Program-made: the position numbers and the translations under genes | Assembly (NCBI GenBank): GCA_031763025.1 | Contig: JASSKH010000010.1 | Location: forward strand, 8,449,427 to 8,513,426 | Direction: 5' to 3' | Length of the DNA stretch: 64,000 nt | Source of the DNA: Macrocystis pyrifera | Taxonomy: Eukaryota; Sar; Phaeophyceae; Laminariales; Laminariaceae | Shown here: piece after piece, positions 58,072-63,400 of the stretch | Numbering within the stretch: the stretch's first letter is position 1 | Layout: each line of letters opens with the position of its first letter | The notes under the pieces: model-generated | The model's input: only the letters and a program-made list of their open reading frames with translations | Told to the model about the DNA's origin: nothing | Databases searched by the model: none

Positions 58072-60452
58072 GGCGGGGTGGCGGCGGATGTTTCTCAGAT
58101 GCCTGCGAGATGGAGTGGAAACCCCGCTTCAGAGGGTACCCTGCTGCATCGCGGTCGTGCTGGCAAGAGCGTCGGAGGCGCTGGGCTCGAGTCCTGGCAG
58201 CGACATCTACAGGGTCGCGAACAGGTCGGATTTTTTCTAAAATTCACGGGACATCTAAAGAGCGGTTGTGAGGGAGAGAAGTTCGTCAAAACCCACAGAC
58301 ATATATTCGCAAGCTGGGTGCAATGCTTGCACATCGCACCTCGCGCGAGTGAGACGAAATCGGTCGGGCATTCGGCCGAAACAAGAAGGTCGAACCTTTT
58401 GGTACGCAGCGCGTAATATCATTAGCGGAAGAGCACGGTCGATTGTTTTTGCGAGTCTGTCAGATAAGAAACCTTCACCCGCGAATCTTTGGTGCCACCG
58501 TACGTACACACAAGCGAGATCGTTGAGACACCCGAGCTAACATTTGGGTTAAAATTTCGGATGTTTGTGAACCGGCGGTATCTTTGGGTGTAAATGTCTA
58601 TCTGCCGGATCTTATGGAAATTTTAATGCTGTATAGTATATGCCTGGTATATTTTTAATCGATGTACAATAGTAGTTTTGCTTGAGAACCGGTCTTCTTG
58701 TTTTGCAGCAGGCGCGGCAGTACCGTAAGGGGAGAAGAGGGAAAAAGCGATCTGAGAACTTTGGTTTCCTCCCTTTTTGCTACCTAAACGTACGTGCTGG
58801 TGCTCTGTTTTCGACGGCCTTAAGAACACACGGCGTGTTTCGTTTTTTTTCGTTTTTTTTTTTTTTTTTTTTCTGTGCGATTTTTTGCCCTGATTTCTTA
58901 TTTTTTCGCTTTGCTATGGGTGTGTTCTCATCTCATGCATGCGGGTAGTCGCATCACCGTAGACCCTCGCATCGCTACATACAATGCCGAAACGGAGCAC
59001 GTCGGCTTTTCACCCAGACCCCAGGTAGATTTTGATGTTTGATGCTTGCACCAAACGAAACGTGATGTGTTGAACGAGGCGCTATGAGGGGGAGGGGTAC
59101 TCATTTTTTGCTTGCCTTGCCTCAGTCACTCGATCATTGACCACGCATCCCTTTCGAGACGAAAGCACCGCTCCTACTCCTAATCGAGACGCGCCCGACA
59201 GTGTGTGTGTGTGGGGGGGGGGGGGGGGGCGAAGGGAAAGAAAAAATGATAAGACAAACATGAAGGAATACGTAATGAGAAAAATCTTGGGAGTGTTGCA
59301 GTGTGTTGGGTTTCGATTGATTCGTCATTACACGCCCACTGTCAGCGAGAGCTGCCGAGAAACATAAAACTTGGAACAAAGCCACATTACCAGGCGGGGG
59401 GGGGGGCGGGGGTCGCTTTCCGTCCCCTCGTACTTTTCAGTCAATGCCTCCCGTTGTTTGTTTTTTACTTTTTTTCAACGTTTCTGACGACAATGTTACT
59501 GTCCATCCCCCCCGCCCCCCTCTGCCATCCCGCCTCCTAAATATCCCCCCCCCCCGCCCACGCGGCCCATGTCCCCATGCGTCATTCATCGCTCCAGTTT
59601 CTTGTTGCACCGTCCTCACGTACGTCTGGACGAGTTGCCCCTCTTCGACGCGTTGTTCACGGGTGTTCAGCAAGGAGAAGGTGCACGCGGCGGAGGCGGT
59701 GGTGGTATGGGGGGTGGGGGGACGCCTCGGTGTTGTCGTCGGCGCTTTCTGATCCCGGTGCCGCGACGACAAAGGCGAGGGTGTGGATGCTCCGCGCCCT
59801 GAGAGATGGTGAGGGGCGATGTTTTGAAAAATGGCACATTTATCCAATAGAGGGGTGCGTGCACGCACCTACGGTACTTTTTTTACGGGATGCCTGACTT
59901 GATCATAGTATAGGATCTCTAAACCCCTATGCTTTTGAGAAAAAAAATTAAGGGTACCTGGGGATACGACGGTTACAAAAATCGCAAAAAAAAAAAAAAA
60001 AAAAACGAAAAAAAAGGATGCTCCAATGACATTGATTGGGTAGTAGATGGAGCGCCTCGGTTATCAACCCTTTTTAAGAGTGCAGTCCCGTTTTGGGGAC
60101 GAAAGACTTCCGGTAGAATGTGACTGGTTTGTCCTAGAAGGGTTGCGGGGCTCCCGTAAAGTCGCAGAAATGTTTCGGCCGAAAAAATGCTTCCAGTCCG
60201 GACGAAAATATAAAGACCGTCCGTACATTGATATGACGACCGATCGATCCTTGTGTTTACGGCCAGGCCTACCCGCTATCATCGAGCAAAATGTTACTAC
60301 TACTGTAATACTCTACTATGATAAGCCGTGCCTCGGTGGGGGGGTAGGGGATCCAAGGATCCCACCGAGCGTGGGTGGTGGTGGTGGTGGTGGCGATGGT
60401 GGTATTCTTTGTTACGGTATTGCTGTTGTTGTTGTTGTTGTTGTTTGTTGTC

Positions 60453-60486
<34 letters not shown>

Positions 60487-63400
60487 AAAAACCGACGGCA
60501 GCGCTCCTCTGTGGCGCGGCCAGCAACTACCACCTCGCGCTCGATCTTGCCCCCGCCTCTACCTCACCCTTCCCACCCTCGCCCTACCCGTCATTGCAGG
60601 GATAAGAGGGCCTATGGTCATACGACAACGGCCATGCATGCATGACATGAGAATGACCCTCCCCCCCCCTCCCCTCCCCGCCGCAATCCCACCACTTCCC
60701 CCCCAACCCGCCGCCCTCGTGTCCTGCACCCGCGAAGGGATCCGGACGAGCCAAGATTTGGAGCTGGCCGCTGGCAAGCGCGCGGTCCCGCTGCTTCTAG
60801 CCATGGCGGATTCTGCGGTGGGGGACGGCGATGTCGTTATTACTGGGCTTGTCCTCGATGTGCTCTGCAGGGTGTCTCGTCTGGAGCGCTCGGGGGCAAG
60901 GTGCGGGATGATTAAATGGTTTATTATTGTTCTTGTATAGCATGGTTGATTTTTTTTCTCGACTCAGCGTTGTTTTTTTTTTGTGTGCGTGTGGAGCTTG
61001 GTGCTTGCTGCGCTACTGTGTGCAGGGGGGGGGGGGGGGCGTTGGCTCAGCTCCTGTTGCTGTGTGTGGCTTTTAAGTTTTTTTTTTTTTCTTGCTGTCT
61101 TTCTTTCGGCCACGTGCTGGAATCTGGTTTGTTGTTGTTGTTGTTGTTGTTGTTGCTGTTGTTGTTTTGACGAGGTGGGGAGCGGTTGTTGTGGTTCTGG
61201 CCGTGTTTTTTTTTGTCCAGCGTGTCTTTGTTCTTGCCTACGAGTATTGGAACGGTGGTGGCTGGATGGTGCCGAATGTCAAGGGCTAATCTTGACATGC
61301 GGTGGATGCATGCGGGTCAAGCGCACGAAGAGGACAGGCCGTGTAAGCCCCCGCGGGGAAGCGGGGGGAGGAGGGGGGGGGTTATGGTATGTCGTACTGT
61401 AGTGTCTGGGTCTACTTACGTCACGATTGCTGACCATCACACGAACTTACAATTTGATGCGTAGCGCTTGGGTGCCAGGTCGACACGAAGTCTCCTATCG
61501 AGAGTAGGACCCAACTGCCCACGGCTCGACCACCCACCCCGCGCTCGTCTCGCTGATCCCCCCCATCCCCCCCGCCCTCGCCCCCACCCTCTCGTCGTTC
61601 CCGTTCGCTCTCCGCCTAGGTACCTCCTCAACTCTGTCGGGCTTGTCGCCTGGTGTCGCCTGGTGCTAGGCCGCGGCCTGACCCGACCTCTCGAGACGGC
61701 CGCCAACGGCAACGACCAGAAGGCGATCGGCACTGCCTATGCACCCCCTCCCGCGGCACGCCAACGCCAAGGGTTCGGTCGGAATCCGGGAGGAAGCAGA
61801 GGACAGGGGGGCGGTGCTGCGGCGGCGGCAGCGGCGGCAGCGGCGGGTGGGCTTCCCATTCACCTTCAGGTCCAGACCATGTCTCTCCTGACGCGGCTTC
61901 TCCGGTGCGGGCGGCAATTAGCGCAGCCGCCGCCTTTCTTAGAAGAGGAGTTTTCTCTGCTGGCGCCTGATGTGGTTTTGGTGTTGGTGGAAGCGGCGGC
62001 GGCTGCTGCTGCCGCGGCTGTATCGGGGCCGTCGGTTGTTTTTGGTAAGTCGGACGGCTCGGGTGGAAACCGGAGCGGTCACCGCGGGGGCGCGGACGGC
62101 GACGCGGGTTCTTTGACCCACGCGGATGTTGTCGTTGCGTCGCTTGCGCTCCTAGAAGAGCTGCAGGCGACGCCGGCGACGTCGAGGCTCGCGGGTAGGG
62201 TTAGCAGTAGCCCTGCGCCGGCCGGTGGTGGTGATGGTGTTCGCGGAGGCGGTGGATGGCGGGCGCGAGGAATGCGCCTCGGCCTTCCGGAGGCGGTGGC
62301 CCTGTGCGACGCGGTCGACTCTGTCGTGGACGCTTCTCCCCCGCCGCCCCTCGCATTCGCTACGGTTGTCGGGTTGAAGGCTCGCGCAGTCATGCTCTTG
62401 GCGTCTCCCGGCGCCCTCGTGATGGGGGTATCTCCGTTACCGGCAGACGCGGTGACGTCGGCGGCGGTGGCGATGGCCGCGGCTCGCGATCGCGAGCAGG
62501 TCGGCGCCCTGTCCTCGTGGGTTCTGGAAGCCGCGCGCGGTGCCGTGCGAGCCGAGCAAGCGGTTTCCTCGACGGTGCTGGTCGATGACCGTACGCTTGA
62601 CGCCACAGGACGGCGGGTGAACGCCGCCGACAGTCGTAGTGCTGCAGGCGAGGCGCATGCCGCCGGGGCTGTGGCCACCGCCGCCGCAGATGCCGTGACT
62701 GCGGCGAATGTTGCTTTGGGTGCGCTCACCCTCGTTGGAACGCTGGCCAGCGGTGCAGCGCGGGGTACTCGGGGGGCTGGGTCGCCGTGTGCCTCCCCGA
62801 TCCCCGGCTCGAACGCTTTGGGCACTCCGGCGGCGAGAGCGGTCGGCACGCCCGCGGGTTTTTCTACACCGCGAGCAGTGCTTGCCCTTGCTACGGCTGC
62901 GGAGCGACTGCAGCGGCCTCCGCTGGCTGGGCCTTGTAGCGAGGGGGAGACCGGCGATGGACCCGCGGCTCTCTGGGGTGCTGCTGTGGCGAGCGTGCTG
63001 GCACTTCTCCGGCCTAGCGGCATCGCAGTGGTAGCGAACGGTCCAAGTGCCGGCGTCATTGACGGCGTTACAAATAGCGGAGGCGGAGGCGGCGGCGGCG
63101 GCGGCGGCAGCAGCAGCAGCAGCATAAGTGATACACCGGCGTCGGCTGCCGCCGCTGCGTTGGCGCCTTCCAGCGGCCACGGCCCCCTTCTCACCGCGCT
63201 CTCGAGCTCCCTTCGAACCTCCAAATTGCTCCGTAAGACCGACCCTCCAATGGACGAAGCAGGCAATCCCGAAGCAAGGGCTTGGGCCGCGCGCACCGCC
63301 GCCTGCATGCTCGCGGCCGCGCTCCCTCTCCCTGCTGATGCTGACGTGACTTCGACAGCAGTGGGTTTGTTGATGACTTCGGCGGCGGCGCCGAGTGGTA

